DNA of 64,000 nt from Myxococcota bacterium (GCA_030748735.1 JASMLK010000136.1:54805-118804); one strand, 5' to 3'. Shown: positions 16,524 to 26,264, counted from the first letter of the stretch. The notes: generated by a model not told the origin, from the letters alone. Numbers and translations: made by a program.

Positions 16524-18560
16524 TCAGGGGCGGAGGACTTCGGCGACGCGTTCGAGGAGGTTTTCGGGGAGGAAGGGTTTCTTGAGGAAGCCCGCGAGGC
16601 CCTTGCCGCCCAACTCGTCTTGCACGCGTTCTTCCGAATAGCCGCTCACGAGGACGATGGGCGTATTCGGGCAGATCTTTCGGATGGCTTCGAGGGTGTC
16701 CGCACCGCTCAGTTCGGGCATGGTGCGGTCGAGCAGCACGACCCGGATCTGGTCGGCGTTGTCGCGGAAGTAGTCGACCCCGGCGCGTCCGTCGGCCGCG
16801 CAGAGCACGCGCATGCCCGCACGCTCGAGCACTTCCTGGGCGAGTTCGCGCACACCTTCGTCGTCGTCGACCACCAGGGCCGTGCCCTCGAGGCAGAATT
16901 CGCCCGGTGCCTCCGCTTGGTGGGCTTGCTGGACCTGCTCCGGGTGGACCGCTGGGAACAAGACGCGAAAGCAGGTCCCGACGCCCGGTTCACTGGTGAC
17001 TTCGATGCCGCCGCCATGACCGCGCACGATGCCGGAGACCGCGGCAAGCCCGAGGCCGCGGCCGGTGAACTTCGTCGTGTAGAAGGGGTCGAAGATGCGA
17101 TCGAGAGTTTCCGCGTCCATGCCGCAGCCGTTGTCGCGGACCTCGAAGTAGACGTACTCGCCGGGGGGCATCGAATCGCAGAACAACATCTTGCGCGAAC
17201 GCGAATCGATGTTGGTCGTCCCGGTGCTGATCGAAAGTTGTCCCTGTTCCTCGGGAAGGGATTCCGCAGCATTGCTGATCAGGTTCATCACGACCTGAGA
17301 GAGCTGCGCGGATTCTCCTTCTACGAAAGGGAGATCCTTCTCGAGCTTCAAGTCGATTCTCGCCTTTCCGGCGAGCGAGGTCGAAGCCAGGTCGCGCATG
17401 TCTTCGACGATGGCGGTCAGATCCACCCACTCGACCCGCAGCGGTTTCTGCCCCGCATAGGCGAGCATCTGGTTGGTGAGTGCAGCAGCGCGCTTTGCCG
17501 CGCGATGGATCGTCTGCAGCCGGCTGCGGACCGGCGAATCGTTTGGCAACTCCATCAAGGCGAGGCCGGTTGCGCCCATGATCGGGGTCAAGAGGTTGTT
17601 GAAGTCGTGTGCGATGCCGCCGGCCAGCACCCCGAGGCTTTCGAGCTTCTGTGCGCGCTGCATGCTCTGCTCGAACTCGCGTCTGGCTTTTTCTGCGAGC
17701 ACTCGCTCGGTGACATCTCGGTTGACCGCGAGGTAGCGCGTCTCGCCGTCGGCGCGTGGGTAGGTGACGCCCTGGATCTCGAACCACAACCAGCGCCCGT
17801 CCTTGTGGCGCAGGCGCGCTTCGATCGGCTGCAGGTTCGTATGGGCACCGGGCGGTGCGGTCGGTGGAACGAGCTGCTTTTCGAGCTGTGCCCGCACGCG
17901 TTCGCGTTCGTCCGGGTGAAGCAGTGCCCACGGTTCGAGTTCGAGGACTTCCTGTTCCTCATACCCGAGCAGTGCTTCGGCGCCGGGGCCAATGTAGGTG
18001 TAGCGACCGTCGGCATTCATTTCGGTGATTAGATCGCAGCTCATCTGTGAAACGACGCTGTAGCGAGCTTCGCTTTCCCTGTGCGCGGCTTCGGCTTGCT
18101 TGACGTCGGAGATGTCACGCGCGTAGATCAGCGTGGCGAAGCGTCCGTGGTCGTCGGTCCAGCCGATCAGCGTGTTCGCGACCCACACCCAATGACCGTC
18201 CTTGTGGCGAAGACGCGTCTGGTTGTGGGCATGCCGGCCTGTCGAGCGCACCTTTCGTCCGGACTCGATCACCTTGCTCAGATCATCGGGATGGAACTCG
18301 AGCTTCTGTTCCGCGACACATTCTTCGGCGGTGATGCCGAGGATCACTTCGACCTGGTCGCTCGTGTAGGTGATCGTGCCCTGGTCGTTGACCTCGCTGA
18401 CCCAGACCCCCATCGCGTCGAGCGCCTCGAGCAGGCGGTCGGTTCGTCGAGGCAGGGAGGGAATGTTCGCGCCGCGCCGGGGCGGCGGCATGTTCTCCCG
18501 CACCGTCCGTTCGAGCTGGGCGAGCGGTGCCGGGGAGTCGTTGGGCTCGTGAGCGCTCAT
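16524..18560 (-). CDS. Hybrid sensor histidine kinase (PAS-PAS-HisKA-HATPase-REC)
   Basis: 678 aa, ATG at 18560 behind GGAG. Two PAS domains occupy about residues 40-155 and 165-290, each with the typical RLRHKDGHWVW/RLRHKDGRWLW strand and DISDVK/DVTERV exit. HisKA follows with the phospho-acceptor in LAGGIAHDFNNLLTP (about residue 310), then an ATPase domain with N box MNLISNAAESL and G boxes DNGCGMD and GRGLGLAAVSGI. The C-terminal receiver has VVDDDEG, phospho-acceptor VVLLDRTMPE and the KKPF switch Lys. There is no transmembrane helix, so it senses a cytoplasmic signal. No partner response regulator is adjacent. Confidence 0.93.
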   Translation of the reverse strand: MSAHEPNDSPAPLAQLERTVRENMPPPRRGANIPSLPRRTDRLLEALDAMGVWVSEVNDQGTITYTSDQVEVILGITAEECVAEQKLEFHPDDLSKVIESGRKVRSTGRHAHNQTRLRHKDGHWVWVANTLIGWTDDHGRFATLIYARDISDVKQAEAAHRESEARYSVVSQMSCDLITEMNADGRYTYIGPGAEALLGYEEQEVLELEPWALLHPDERERVRAQLEKQLVPPTAPPGAHTNLQPIEARLRHKDGRWLWFEIQGVTYPRADGETRYLAVNRDVTERVLAEKARREFEQSMQRAQKLESLGVLAGGIAHDFNNLLTPIMGATGLALMELPNDSPVRSRLQTIHRAAKRAAALTNQMLAYAGQKPLRVEWVDLTAIVEDMRDLASTSLAGKARIDLKLEKDLPFVEGESAQLSQVVMNLISNAAESLPEEQGQLSISTGTTNIDSRSRKMLFCDSMPPGEYVYFEVRDNGCGMDAETLDRIFDPFYTTKFTGRGLGLAAVSGIVRGHGGGIEVTSEPGVGTCFRVLFPAVHPEQVQQAHQAEAPGEFCLEGTALVVDDDEGVRELAQEVLERAGMRVLCAADGRAGVDYFRDNADQIRVVLLDRTMPELSGADTLEAIRKICPNTPIVLVSGYSEERVQDELGGKGLAGFLKKPFLPENLLERVAEVLRP

Positions 18561-18749
18561 CGCGTCTCCGGGGGGAAGCTTGCGAAGAGCATAACACCCG
18601 GTGGTGCTCCGCCTGTGGCCGAATCGATGTTCTGCGGGCGTGGTTTTGCGCGGCGAATTCGATGCAGCGCGTGTGAAGACACGCGTGGCGACTGCAACGC
18701 GTGCTCTTGCCGCACGGCTGCAGTGCTCAGCGTGTCTCTGAATTCGGTT

Positions 18750-18848
18750 TGGCGGAAGCGGACGGGAATCGAACCCGCCGGGGACGTGTCGCCACACCCC
18801 CCACCGGATTTGAAGTCCGGGCCGGGCACCAGCCGCAGAAACGCTTCC
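18750..18848 (-). tRNA. selC: Selenocysteine tRNA (UCA)
   Basis: A 99-nt tRNA with very long variable arm. It starts GGAAGCG and ends CGCTTCC-G-CCA. The anticodon stem CCGGA/TCCGG encloses CTTCAAA, giving TCA. The discriminator G with encoded CCA and the GGACTTCAAATCC core match bacterial selC. The eighth acceptor pair (T versus C) is not complementary, which is slightly unusual. Confidence 0.93.
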
Positions 18849-19005
18849 GCAATGGTGTGGACGCGCACTTTGATAGCACGCCACCGGCGATCAACTAAGT
18901 CTTTGCACCCGGCCGCCGGTCTTCGGGCGAATCGGCGAGCGGGTGTGTGTCGATTCGCAAGTTTTCTGGAACGCGTGCGCATCGTCGATGTAAGCTACGC
19001 GTAAC

Positions 19006-19941
19006 GTGAGCACCTACAGCCTGAACGATGCAGCGAACATCCTGAAGGTTTCTCCGCGGCGCCTGCGTCATTGGAAACGCACGACGCTTGCGCCTATCGA
19101 CTCCGCGTCGACAAGGCCGCGCGAGTTCGTCGATGCACGCGACGAGGCCGAGGCGACGGAGGGCCTTCGTCCCGACTTCGACTTTCGCGATCTCGTCTGT
19201 GTCCGCGCGATCCTCGCGCTGCTCGACCGCGGGATCTCAGTGCAGCGCATCCGTCGCGCCGTTTCGGTGTTGCAGGAAAACGTGCCGGACCTCGAAGACC
19301 CGCTGGCCGCACTGCGCTTGTGGAGTGACGGCAGCGAGCGGATCGTCGTCGAACACGAGGGCGTCTTGATCGAACCCGAGGGCCAGATGGTGCTGGACTT
19401 CGGTGAGCAGCGCGAAGAGGCCATCGAACCATCGCCCATTCATGCACCGGGCGAACCCGCGAACGAAATCCACGACGACGTGTTGGGCCTGTTCGAACAA
19501 GGCTGTCGGCTCGATTCCGACCCGGCGACCTACGAAGAAGCGCGCGTGCTCTACGAGCGCTGCGTCGAACTCGACCCGAACTTTGCCGACGCACACTGCA
19601 ATCTGGGTGCGGTGTTGTACAACGCGGGCTCGCGCGAACCGGCGCGCCGCTGCTTCGAGCGCTGTCTCGAACTCGACGACCGCCACGTCGAGGGACACTT
19701 CAACCTCGCCAACGTCCTCGAAGAAGTCGGCTGCGATGAAATGGCACTCAGCCATTACCGCGCCGCGCTGCGCGCCGATCCGTTCTACGCCGAACTCCAC
19801 GTCAACATGGCGCTGCTCTACGAACGCACGTCACAGGGCGCGACCGCCCTCGATCACTGGCGGCGCTACCTGCAGCTCGATCCGACGGGTGCGTGGTCGG
19901 AGGTCGCGCGTCAGCGCATGTCAGGGGACGGCCCGGGCTAG
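19006..19941 (+). CDS. MerR-type HTH protein fused to TPR domain
   Basis: 311 aa from a GTG at 19006; no strong ribosome site is visible. Residues 1-100 form a MerR-like winged helix-turn-helix (YSLNDAANILKVSPRRLRHWKR, then FRDLVCVRAILALLDRGISVQRIRRAV). A linker of about 70 residues leads to at least three TPR units from ~165 to 300 (for example YEEARVLYERCVELDPNFADAHCNLGAVLY). DNA binding coupled to protein binding through TPRs is inferred. It is convergent with the M48 protease gene, overlapping it by 4 bp. The target is unknown. Confidence 0.8.
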   Translation: MSTYSLNDAANILKVSPRRLRHWKRTTLAPIDSASTRPREFVDARDEAEATEGLRPDFDFRDLVCVRAILALLDRGISVQRIRRAVSVLQENVPDLEDPLAALRLWSDGSERIVVEHEGVLIEPEGQMVLDFGEQREEAIEPSPIHAPGEPANEIHDDVLGLFEQGCRLDSDPATYEEARVLYERCVELDPNFADAHCNLGAVLYNAGSREPARRCFERCLELDDRHVEGHFNLANVLEEVGCDEMALSHYRAALRADPFYAELHVNMALLYERTSQGATALDHWRRYLQLDPTGAWSEVARQRMSGDGPG

Positions 19942-21566
19942 CGTCCGGTGTTCTCCCTCGCGCTTTGTCCGGCGGAGGGGTGTACGTCGACACCGTCGCG
20001 GTGGGCAACGTGATCGTCGATCAGGACCTCGAGGGTGAAGTGCCCGCGCTCCGACGCCGCGAGCGGGCGGCGTGCGATCAGGTGGAGTCGTCCATCGGCT
20101 GCCGGCGTGATGGGCGCCGACGCCTTGCCATCCGGCATGACCCAGCGAACCGTGATGTCGTCCTTGCGCGCCAGGACCGCCCCCGAAACGCGCCCCCACC
20201 AGACCAGTTCGGGGGCGCCCACGCGATAGTGCGGTGCGGGGCGACCGGCGGGAGTTTCGTCCGAGGCGGCCGTGTCATCGTCGGCGAAGCCCGATTCGGC
20301 GACCACACCGAACGTCAACTTGGTGATCTCCCAGCGCGCGCGCGCGCCCAGATCGCGGGTGCCGCGCTTGGCCGCCTGCTCGAACGCGAAGACCGCTCGC
20401 AATCGGTCATCGCGATCGCGATAGGCGCGGCCGAGTTCGTAGTAGACCATGGCCCGCCCGGTATCGAGTTCGAGGGTGTGTCGGTAGGCGGCGATTGCAC
20501 CGTCTAGTCGACCGCTCGCGTGCAGGGCTCGTGCGATGCGGAAGGACACGCGTGGGTCGTCGCGCGCCGTGAGGCTCAGTTGGGTCAAACCGACGAGCGC
20601 GGTATCCGTCTGCCCGGCGTCGAACTGCGCTTCGATCGCTTCGAGCGCGGCATCGTTGGCCGAATGGTCGAGGCCGGCACTGCGGCCCGGAAGCTCGACG
20701 CGTCCCTCGTCCAATAGTTGGGCCAGGCGTGCCTGCATGGCGCGGAAGCGCTCCCGGGTTCCCGGCAGCGGCTCGCGCGCCGGGCGAAGCGTCATCGCCC
20801 GATCCCGATAGATCGCGATGCGCTCGTCGACGGCCGGGTGACTGAAGAGGTAGGGGGGGATGTCGCCCGGGCTCGCGCGTTGCTGTTCGAGGATGCGCTC
20901 GAAGAAGCGGGCGCCATGGGCCGGTTCGAAGCCCGCCCGAGACGCGTAGATGGCCCCGAGCCGATCGGATTCGGCTTCGTCGGTTCGCGAGTAGTGCAGG
21001 TCCACCGCCACGTTGATCGCCATGCCGGTGATCAGAGGCGCCGCGTTCTGGCTCGCTACGCTGGCCGCGATCAATGCCGCCTGGGTGAGCAGGCTCGGGA
21101 GCTGTCGGTCCTGTCGACGATGGGCGAGATGTCGCTTGTTCACGTGCGCGACTTCGTGGGCCATGACCGCCGCGAGTTCGTCGACGGACGTCGCCGCGAG
21201 CAGGGTCCCGGTGTGGAAGTAGATGTACCCACCGGGCACCGCGAATGCGTTCAACTGCGGTGCTTCGACGACCTGGAAGCGGTAGACGAAGGGCTGGGGT
21301 TCGACCCCTGTCACGATCTGTTGTCCGAGGTCGTGGAGGAAGCCGACCACCACAGGGTCTCGTATCAAGCGGAAGTGACGCTCGAGTTCCTGGTCGAACT
21401 CCATTCCGAGGACTCGCTCGTCGTCGAGACTCATCAGCTCGAAGGTTTCGAGCGGCGTCCAGCGGGTGCCATCGTTCTGGACGCAAGCCATGGCGAGAAG
21501 GGAGACCACGGCCGGGGCGAGCGCGAGCGGAAAACGACGGAGCACCAGCGACGCGAGCCGTCGCAT
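19938..21566 (-). CDS. M48-family metalloprotease lipoprotein with TPRs (BepA-like)
   Basis: 542 aa; the ATG at 21566 opens a signal with Cys28 as likely lipid site (LLAMAC). The zinc motif HEVAH is at residues 137-141, preceded by PGGYIYFHTGTL, with the third ligand Glu in DEAESDRLGA. A TPR region follows (~320-430), then a C-terminal beta-rich segment of about 100 residues that is not part of E. coli BepA. Such proteases degrade or help fold outer-membrane proteins. The start lies 7 bp after gcvH, so it is the last gene of that operon. The C-terminal domain is unassigned. Confidence 0.87.
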   Translation of the reverse strand: MRRLASLVLRRFPLALAPAVVSLLAMACVQNDGTRWTPLETFELMSLDDERVLGMEFDQELERHFRLIRDPVVVGFLHDLGQQIVTGVEPQPFVYRFQVVEAPQLNAFAVPGGYIYFHTGTLLAATSVDELAAVMAHEVAHVNKRHLAHRRQDRQLPSLLTQAALIAASVASQNAAPLITGMAINVAVDLHYSRTDEAESDRLGAIYASRAGFEPAHGARFFERILEQQRASPGDIPPYLFSHPAVDERIAIYRDRAMTLRPAREPLPGTRERFRAMQARLAQLLDEGRVELPGRSAGLDHSANDAALEAIEAQFDAGQTDTALVGLTQLSLTARDDPRVSFRIARALHASGRLDGAIAAYRHTLELDTGRAMVYYELGRAYRDRDDRLRAVFAFEQAAKRGTRDLGARARWEITKLTFGVVAESGFADDDTAASDETPAGRPAPHYRVGAPELVWWGRVSGAVLARKDDITVRWVMPDGKASAPITPAADGRLHLIARRPLAASERGHFTLEVLIDDHVAHRDGVDVHPSAGQSARENTGR

Positions 21567-21573
21567 GGGCGGG

Positions 21574-21972
21574 TTATTCGTCGCGTTCGGCGAGGAACTT
21601 CGTGTACGCGCTCGGTTCGAGCAGCGCTTCACGTTCGCTGTCCTCGGTCGGGGCGATTTCGAGCAACCACCCGTCGCCATAGCAGTCTTCGTTGATGCGC
21701 TCGGGGGCGTCGTTCAACTCTTCGTTGATCGCGATGACCTCACCGGTCACCGGCGCAAAGAGATCCGAAACGGCCTTCACCGATTCGATCACGCCGTACG
21801 GCTCGTCCTTGTTGATCATCGAGCCGACCGCGGGTAGCTCGACGAACACGATGTCGCCGAGCTGCGACTGGGCGTAGTCGGTAATCCCCACGAAGGTGCG
21901 CGCGCCGTCCGAGCGAATCCACTCGTCCTGTTCGGTGTAGAGGGAATCATCGGGAATCGTATATTCAGACAA
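21574..21972 (-). CDS. gcvH: Glycine cleavage system H protein
   Basis: 132 aa, full length. The lipoyl-attachment motif GVIESVKAVSDLFAP places the modified Lys at residue 66, and the C-terminal GDGWLLEI segment is typical. It shuttles the aminomethyl group between the P, T and L proteins. It follows gcvT after a 54-bp gap. gcvP is not present in the window, so the system depends on a locus elsewhere. Confidence 0.96.
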   Translation of the reverse strand: MSEYTIPDDSLYTEQDEWIRSDGARTFVGITDYAQSQLGDIVFVELPAVGSMINKDEPYGVIESVKAVSDLFAPVTGEVIAINEELNDAPERINEDCYGDGWLLEIAPTEDSEREALLEPSAYTKFLAERDE

Positions 21973-22026
21973 CGGATTTTCCTCGTGGTCACTGTTGAGA
22001 TGACGGCGGCATTCGAAGTCGAACGA

Positions 22027-23154
22027 CTACGACTTTCGATCGGCCTTTCGATCGATCTTGCTGACGAAGGGCGTTTCGACGACCCTGGCCGCGACGGCCT
22101 TGCCGCGAATTTTGACGGCAAAGACCGCACCCACACCCCCGCCTTCGTGTGCAATGCGGCGCGGAACGTAGCCGAGCCCGATCGGCTTTCCGAGGGTGGG
22201 GGAGGGGGCGCCGGAGGTGACGACCCCGACCGGGGCTCCGTCCCACAAGATCGGCGCCCCTTGTCGCGCGATGCCTCGCTCGGTGAGTTCGAAACCCACG
22301 AGCGCGCGGACATCGGGCTGGGTTTCGCGGGCTTCGACCGCTTGCGCTCCGATGTATCCGCCGCGCTTGCGCTTCACGAAGCGACCGAGGCCCGCTTCGA
22401 GGGGCGTCGTGGTGTCGTCGAGTTCGTGGCCGTACAGGGGAAGGGCGGCTTCGAGGCGCAGGGTGTCTCGCGCGCCCAGACCAGCGGGGAGAAGACCGTG
22501 CGGCTCCCCGGCTTCGAGGATCGCCCGAAAGGCCGAAACCAGGGCCGCGTTCGGCAGATAGAGTTCGAAGCCCGGAGCCCCCGTGTAGCCCGTGCTCGAG
22601 ATGGTGACACGCGTGCCGAAGAGATCGAAATCCGCGAACTGGAAGCGGGCGAGGCTCGTGACCTCCTTTGCCCCGAGCGCGGGCAGGATCTCGAGGGAAG
22701 CGGGGCCCTGCAACGCCAGCATGCCCGTGCGCTCGCTCGCATTGTCGATCGAGGTCTCGGGGCCAGCCTTGTCGCGGACCCAGGCGTCGACCCTGGCCAC
22801 GTTCGAGGCGTTCACGCACAGCATGACGCTCTGTGGGTCGCGACGGTAGACCGTGACGTCGTCCACGACGCCACCCTCGTCGTTGCAGAGCAGGCCGTAG
22901 CGCACGCGCCCGGGCTCGAGGGTTTCGACACGGCAGGTCAGCAGGCGCTCGAGAGAAGCGATCGCGCCCGGGCCCGAGATCTCGATCTGTCCCATGTGGG
23001 ACACGTCGAACAAGCCGGCCTGTTCGCGGACGGCGGCGTGCTCCTTCAAGATGGAGCCGTACTGCACGGGCATCTCGAAGCCGCCGAATTCCACCAGGCG
23101 TGCGCCGAGTTCGCGATGAACGTCGTAGAGCGGGGTTCGTGCGAGTGCGCCCAT
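22027..23154 (-). CDS. gcvT: Glycine cleavage system aminomethyltransferase (T protein)
   Basis: 375 aa. I take the ATG at 23154, which overlaps the folD stop (TGATG). Key motifs are GGFEMPVQYGSILKEH, GLFDVSHMGQ near the N-terminus, YTGAPGFELY in the middle and a folate-binding C-terminal barrel. The enzyme transfers the methylene group of glycine to tetrahydrofolate, releasing ammonia. Its position between folD and gcvH ties glycine breakdown to interconversion of methylene-tetrahydrofolate. The C-terminus ends in a basic KIDRKADRKS tail. Confidence 0.95.
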   Translation of the reverse strand: MGALARTPLYDVHRELGARLVEFGGFEMPVQYGSILKEHAAVREQAGLFDVSHMGQIEISGPGAIASLERLLTCRVETLEPGRVRYGLLCNDEGGVVDDVTVYRRDPQSVMLCVNASNVARVDAWVRDKAGPETSIDNASERTGMLALQGPASLEILPALGAKEVTSLARFQFADFDLFGTRVTISSTGYTGAPGFELYLPNAALVSAFRAILEAGEPHGLLPAGLGARDTLRLEAALPLYGHELDDTTTPLEAGLGRFVKRKRGGYIGAQAVEARETQPDVRALVGFELTERGIARQGAPILWDGAPVGVVTSGAPSPTLGKPIGLGYVPRRIAHEGGGVGAVFAVKIRGKAVAARVVETPFVSKIDRKADRKS

Positions 23155-24017
23155 CAACTACCGCTTCGCATCTGGTAGGCCATCAGGGTGTTGCGCAGCA
23201 GCATGGTGATCGTCATCGGTCCGATGCCACGGCGTGAAGGCGTGATGAACTTCGCGACTCCCTTTGCCGCTTCGAAGTCGACGTCGCCAACCAGCTTGCC
23301 GTCGACTTCGCTAACGCCCACGTCCATGACTGCGGCGCCCGGCTTGATCCAGTCGCCTTTGATCATGCGCGGCCGTCCGGTCGCGGGAACGAGGATGTCG
23401 GCCTGCCTGCAGACCGCCGCCAGGTCACGCGTGCGCGAATGGCAAAGCGTGACGGTCGCGTTGGCCTGCTGGAGCAGGATCGAAACGGGCTTGCCCACGA
23501 TGTTGCTGCGCCCGATCACGACGGCGTGCGCGCCCTCGATCGCGACCCCGCAGCGCTCGAGGACGGCCATCACGCCGAGCGGCGTGCAGGAAATCAAATC
23601 GGCATTGCCGCGCAGGAGTCGGCCCGCGGTGATCGGATGCAGTGCATCGACATCCTTGCTCGGGTCGATGGTTTCAGCGATGACGTCGGGATCGATCGCG
23701 TCGGGCAGGGGAAGCTGAACCAGGATGCCGTCGACACCTTCGTCGGCGTTCAGGTCCTTGATCAGACTCAGCAGGTTCGACTGCGAGGTGTCACCGGGGA
23801 GCAGGTGCTCGCGCGAGTCCATTCCGATTCGCGAACAGGCGCGCTGCTTGCCCTTGATGTAGGAGCGGCTCGCAGGGTCGTCGCCCACCAACACGACGAC
23901 GAGGCAGGGTGCACGTCCCCCCTCTTCGACGATGGTGCGAATCTGCTGCGCCATGTCTTCGCGAAGCTCGTTCGCGAGTTCGAGGCCGTTGACGACCACC
24001 GTATCGATCTCGCCCAA
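23154..24017 (-). CDS. folD: Bifunctional methylenetetrahydrofolate dehydrogenase/cyclohydrolase
   Basis: 287 aa from a TTG at 24017. No in-frame ATG precedes the conserved start, and GAGGGGGA lies about ten bases upstream. Motifs are SYIKGKQRACSRIGM (catalytic Lys), VQLPLPDAID, DVDALHPITAGRL and the nucleotide-binding VIGRSNIVGKP, with PGGxGPMT modified to SRRGIGPMTITML. It oxidises 5,10-methylene- to 10-formyl-tetrahydrofolate. It overlaps gcvT by one base, so the two are cotranslated. Beyond the altered Gly-rich loop nothing is unusual. Confidence 0.95.
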   Translation of the reverse strand: MGEIDTVVVNGLELANELREDMAQQIRTIVEEGGRAPCLVVVLVGDDPASRSYIKGKQRACSRIGMDSREHLLPGDTSQSNLLSLIKDLNADEGVDGILVQLPLPDAIDPDVIAETIDPSKDVDALHPITAGRLLRGNADLISCTPLGVMAVLERCGVAIEGAHAVVIGRSNIVGKPVSILLQQANATVTLCHSRTRDLAAVCRQADILVPATGRPRMIKGDWIKPGAAVMDVGVSEVDGKLVGDVDFEAAKGVAKFITPSRRGIGPMTITMLLRNTLMAYQMRSGS

Positions 24018-24132
24018 CCCGCATTCCCCCTCGAACTTGCCGCGATCGGTCGCGGAAGGGGCGCGAGTATATCAGCGAGAATCAGGGGCGGGGCGGGTGA
24101 AGTGAATAGAACGGGCGGGGCGCCGCGCACAC

Positions 24133-24477
24133 TCAGGCGGCGGACTTGCTGGCCTTGCCGCCCTTCTTGCCGCCCTTCTTCTTGCTGCCCGAATCGTCCC
24201 CGGACTTCGAAGCCTCCTTGCTCGACTTCTCGGACTTGTCGCTCTTCGCGCTTTCGCCCTTCGAGTCCGCGCCTTCGGACGCATCGCCCTTCTTGGTGCT
24301 CGAGTAGAGGTCGTTGTACCAACCGCCGCCCTTGAGGACGAAGGAGGTCTGCGAGATCAGCTTCTTGACCTTGCGAGCCTTGCACTCGGGGCAGGTCTTG
24401 ATCGGGTCGGCGGTGATGCGCTGCTCGCGCTCGAACTCGTGACCGCACTTCTCGCAGAGGTATTCGTAGATCGGCAT
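24133..24477 (-). CDS. FmdB-type zinc ribbon protein
   Basis: 114 aa, ATG at 24477 behind GGAGG. The first 42 residues are the FmdB/CxxC-SSSS zinc ribbon: [16 protein letters not shown], then [13 protein letters not shown]. The ribbon is followed by [11 protein letters not shown], also typical, and by a low-complexity Lys/Ser/Gly tail of about 60 residues ([11 protein letters not shown]). The family was named for a regulator of formamidase, but most members have no proven role. The gene lies between divIVA and folD on the same strand. Confidence 0.88.
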   Translation of the reverse strand: MPIYEYLCEKCGHEFEREQRITADPIKTCPECKARKVKKLISQTSFVLKGGGWYNDLYSSTKKGDASEGADSKGESAKSDKSEKSSKEASKSGDDSGSKKKGGKKGGKASKSAA

Positions 24478-24578
24478 TTTGAAATCGTCCTCCCTGGCCA
24501 CCGGGCGGCGGGGAAACGGGTGTTTATCCCAGCCCCGCCGCGGCTGCCAGCGAGCAGCGCCTGCCGACCGTATGCCGC

Positions 24579-25310
24579 TCAGGCGGGAGGCGGTGCCGCG
24601 ATGGGCTGTGCCGCGCGGCGGCGGGGCGTGCTGGTTTTCGGCTCCTCGCCTGCGGGAGCCGGAGCGGAATCGGTTTTGGGAACGGCCATCACGGTGGCGA
24701 CCGGGCCGTCGTCGTCAGGGCTCGCGAATTCGGCCTGGGCGGGTGCGTCCGCGTCGGCCGCATCGTCTTGCGCTTCTGCGCTTGCCACCCGGGCGGGCTC
24801 GTCCGCTTCGACGGTGCGGTACTTGCGCATGATGCCCGTGAGATGCGGAATCGGCTCCTCCTCGTCCTGTTCGAGGCGGTCGATCAGGCCGAGGTGGGTA
24901 TCGATCATCGAGCGCAGGGACGTCGCGTAGCGCTGGCGCAGGCCGCGCAACTCGCGGATCTCTTCGGCGAGGGTGGCAGCCCGGCGGTGCGAGGCGTCGA
25001 GGATCTTCTCCGCGCGCACCTCGGCGGTGTTGAGCAGGACCTCCGATTCCGCCACGGCGGTTTCGCGCAGCTTTTCCGCCATCGCCTGTGCGCTCACCAG
25101 GGTCTCGCGCAGCACCTTCTCGCCGTCGGCGAGTTCGTCGTTGCGCTTCTCGAGCTGGTGGACCGAATCCTTCAAGCGCTCGTTTTCGCGCAGCGCGCTT
25201 TCATAGTCGTCGGCGACGATCTTCAGGAAGCAGACCACTTCCTCGGGATCGAGCCCGGAAAGGCGTCTGGAAAACTGGTGGTTCTGGATCTCCAGGGGCG
25301 TCATCCGCAT
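24579..25310 (-). CDS. divIVA: DivIVA-family coiled-coil protein
   Basis: 243 aa, ATG at 25310 (a second ATG lies two codons on). The N-terminal lipid-binding domain reads [23 protein letters not shown], as in DivIVA/GpsB, followed by a long coiled coil to about residue 160 and an acidic, Ala/Pro-rich disordered tail. DivIVA recognises curved membranes at poles and septa and recruits partners. In Gram-positive bacteria it sits with ylmE (yggS) and other division genes; here yggS and proC are directly upstream, which supports a role in growth or division. Confidence 0.88.
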   Translation of the reverse strand: MRMTPLEIQNHQFSRRLSGLDPEEVVCFLKIVADDYESALRENERLKDSVHQLEKRNDELADGEKVLRETLVSAQAMAEKLRETAVAESEVLLNTAEVRAEKILDASHRRAATLAEEIRELRGLRQRYATSLRSMIDTHLGLIDRLEQDEEEPIPHLTGIMRKYRTVEADEPARVASAEAQDDAADADAPAQAEFASPDDDGPVATVMAVPKTDSAPAPAGEEPKTSTPRRRAAQPIAAPPPA

Positions 25311-25427
25311 GGCGTCGCGTCTCCTCGCGTGGGGCGCCCTCGGGCGCTTCTTCGACACGCAAGCCATCGGCAACCTGGGCCGCCGCCTTGATGTGTGCGG
25401 GGGCGACGAGCGCGGCTTTCCCTCCCG

Positions 25428-26264
25428 CTACTTCTTTCCAAGTTCACGCGAACGCGCGGTGGCAGCCGCGACGGCGTCGTAGAGGGCGGCACGCACTCCC
25501 CCCTGCTCGAGACGCTCGAGCCCCGCGATCGTGGTTCCGCCGGGCGAGGTGACGCGATCCTTGAGTACGCCGGGATGCTCGCCGGAGTCGATCGCCAGGC
25601 GGGCGGCGCCGAGAACGGTGTGGAAGGCCAGCTGATAGGCGGCGTCGCGGGGGAGCCCCTGCCGTACGCCGGCGTCGCCGAGCGCTTCGAGTACGAGAAA
25701 TACGTAGGCGGGACCACTTCCCGAAAGCCCGGTGACGGCGTCGAGGTGGGCTTCGTTGTCGGTCAGCCAGGTCGTCCCGACGGCCTCGAACAGGGCGCGT
25801 GCGGCACGCACGTCGTCGTCCGAGGCATCCGCATTGGGGCACAGGGCGGTGGCCCCTTCGCCGACCAGGGCCGGGGTGTTGGGCATACAGCGCACGACGC
25901 GGCTTGCGCTCGGGAGGGCGTCTTCGAAGACGTCGATCGAAACCCCCGCAGCGAGGCTCACCCAGAGCTTGTCGCCGGGGGCCGTGGTGGTGTCGAGGCC
26001 TTCGAGCACCGTCGCCACGACATCGGGTTTCACGCAGACGACCAGGGTGTCCACCGCGCGCACGAGTTCGTCGTTGTCAGCGAAGGTCGCGATCCCGAGC
26101 TCTTCTTCGAAGGCTTTGCGCGAGGCCTCGGCCACGTCGGCGCCGCGCAGGCGTTCCGGGGCCACGCCCGCAGCGACCAGGCCACCCGCGAGGGCCTGCG
26201 CCATGGCGCCGCAACCGATGAAGCCGATCTGCCGGTTGTCCAGCGCTTCGATGTTCTTGCTCAT
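25428..26264 (-). CDS. proC: Pyrroline-5-carboxylate reductase
   Basis: 278 aa, ATG at 26264 behind GAGG. The Rossmann motif IGFIGCGAMAQALAGGL lies at residues 13-29. VCVKPDVV, MPNTPALVGEGAT and the C-terminal family signature with SGSGPAYVF and TSPGGTTIAGLERLE are all present. It makes proline from pyrroline-5-carboxylate with NAD(P)H. It follows yggS after 43 bp, the common yggS-proC arrangement. Confidence 0.96.
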   Translation of the reverse strand: MSKNIEALDNRQIGFIGCGAMAQALAGGLVAAGVAPERLRGADVAEASRKAFEEELGIATFADNDELVRAVDTLVVCVKPDVVATVLEGLDTTTAPGDKLWVSLAAGVSIDVFEDALPSASRVVRCMPNTPALVGEGATALCPNADASDDDVRAARALFEAVGTTWLTDNEAHLDAVTGLSGSGPAYVFLVLEALGDAGVRQGLPRDAAYQLAFHTVLGAARLAIDSGEHPGVLKDRVTSPGGTTIAGLERLEQGGVRAALYDAVAAATARSRELGKK

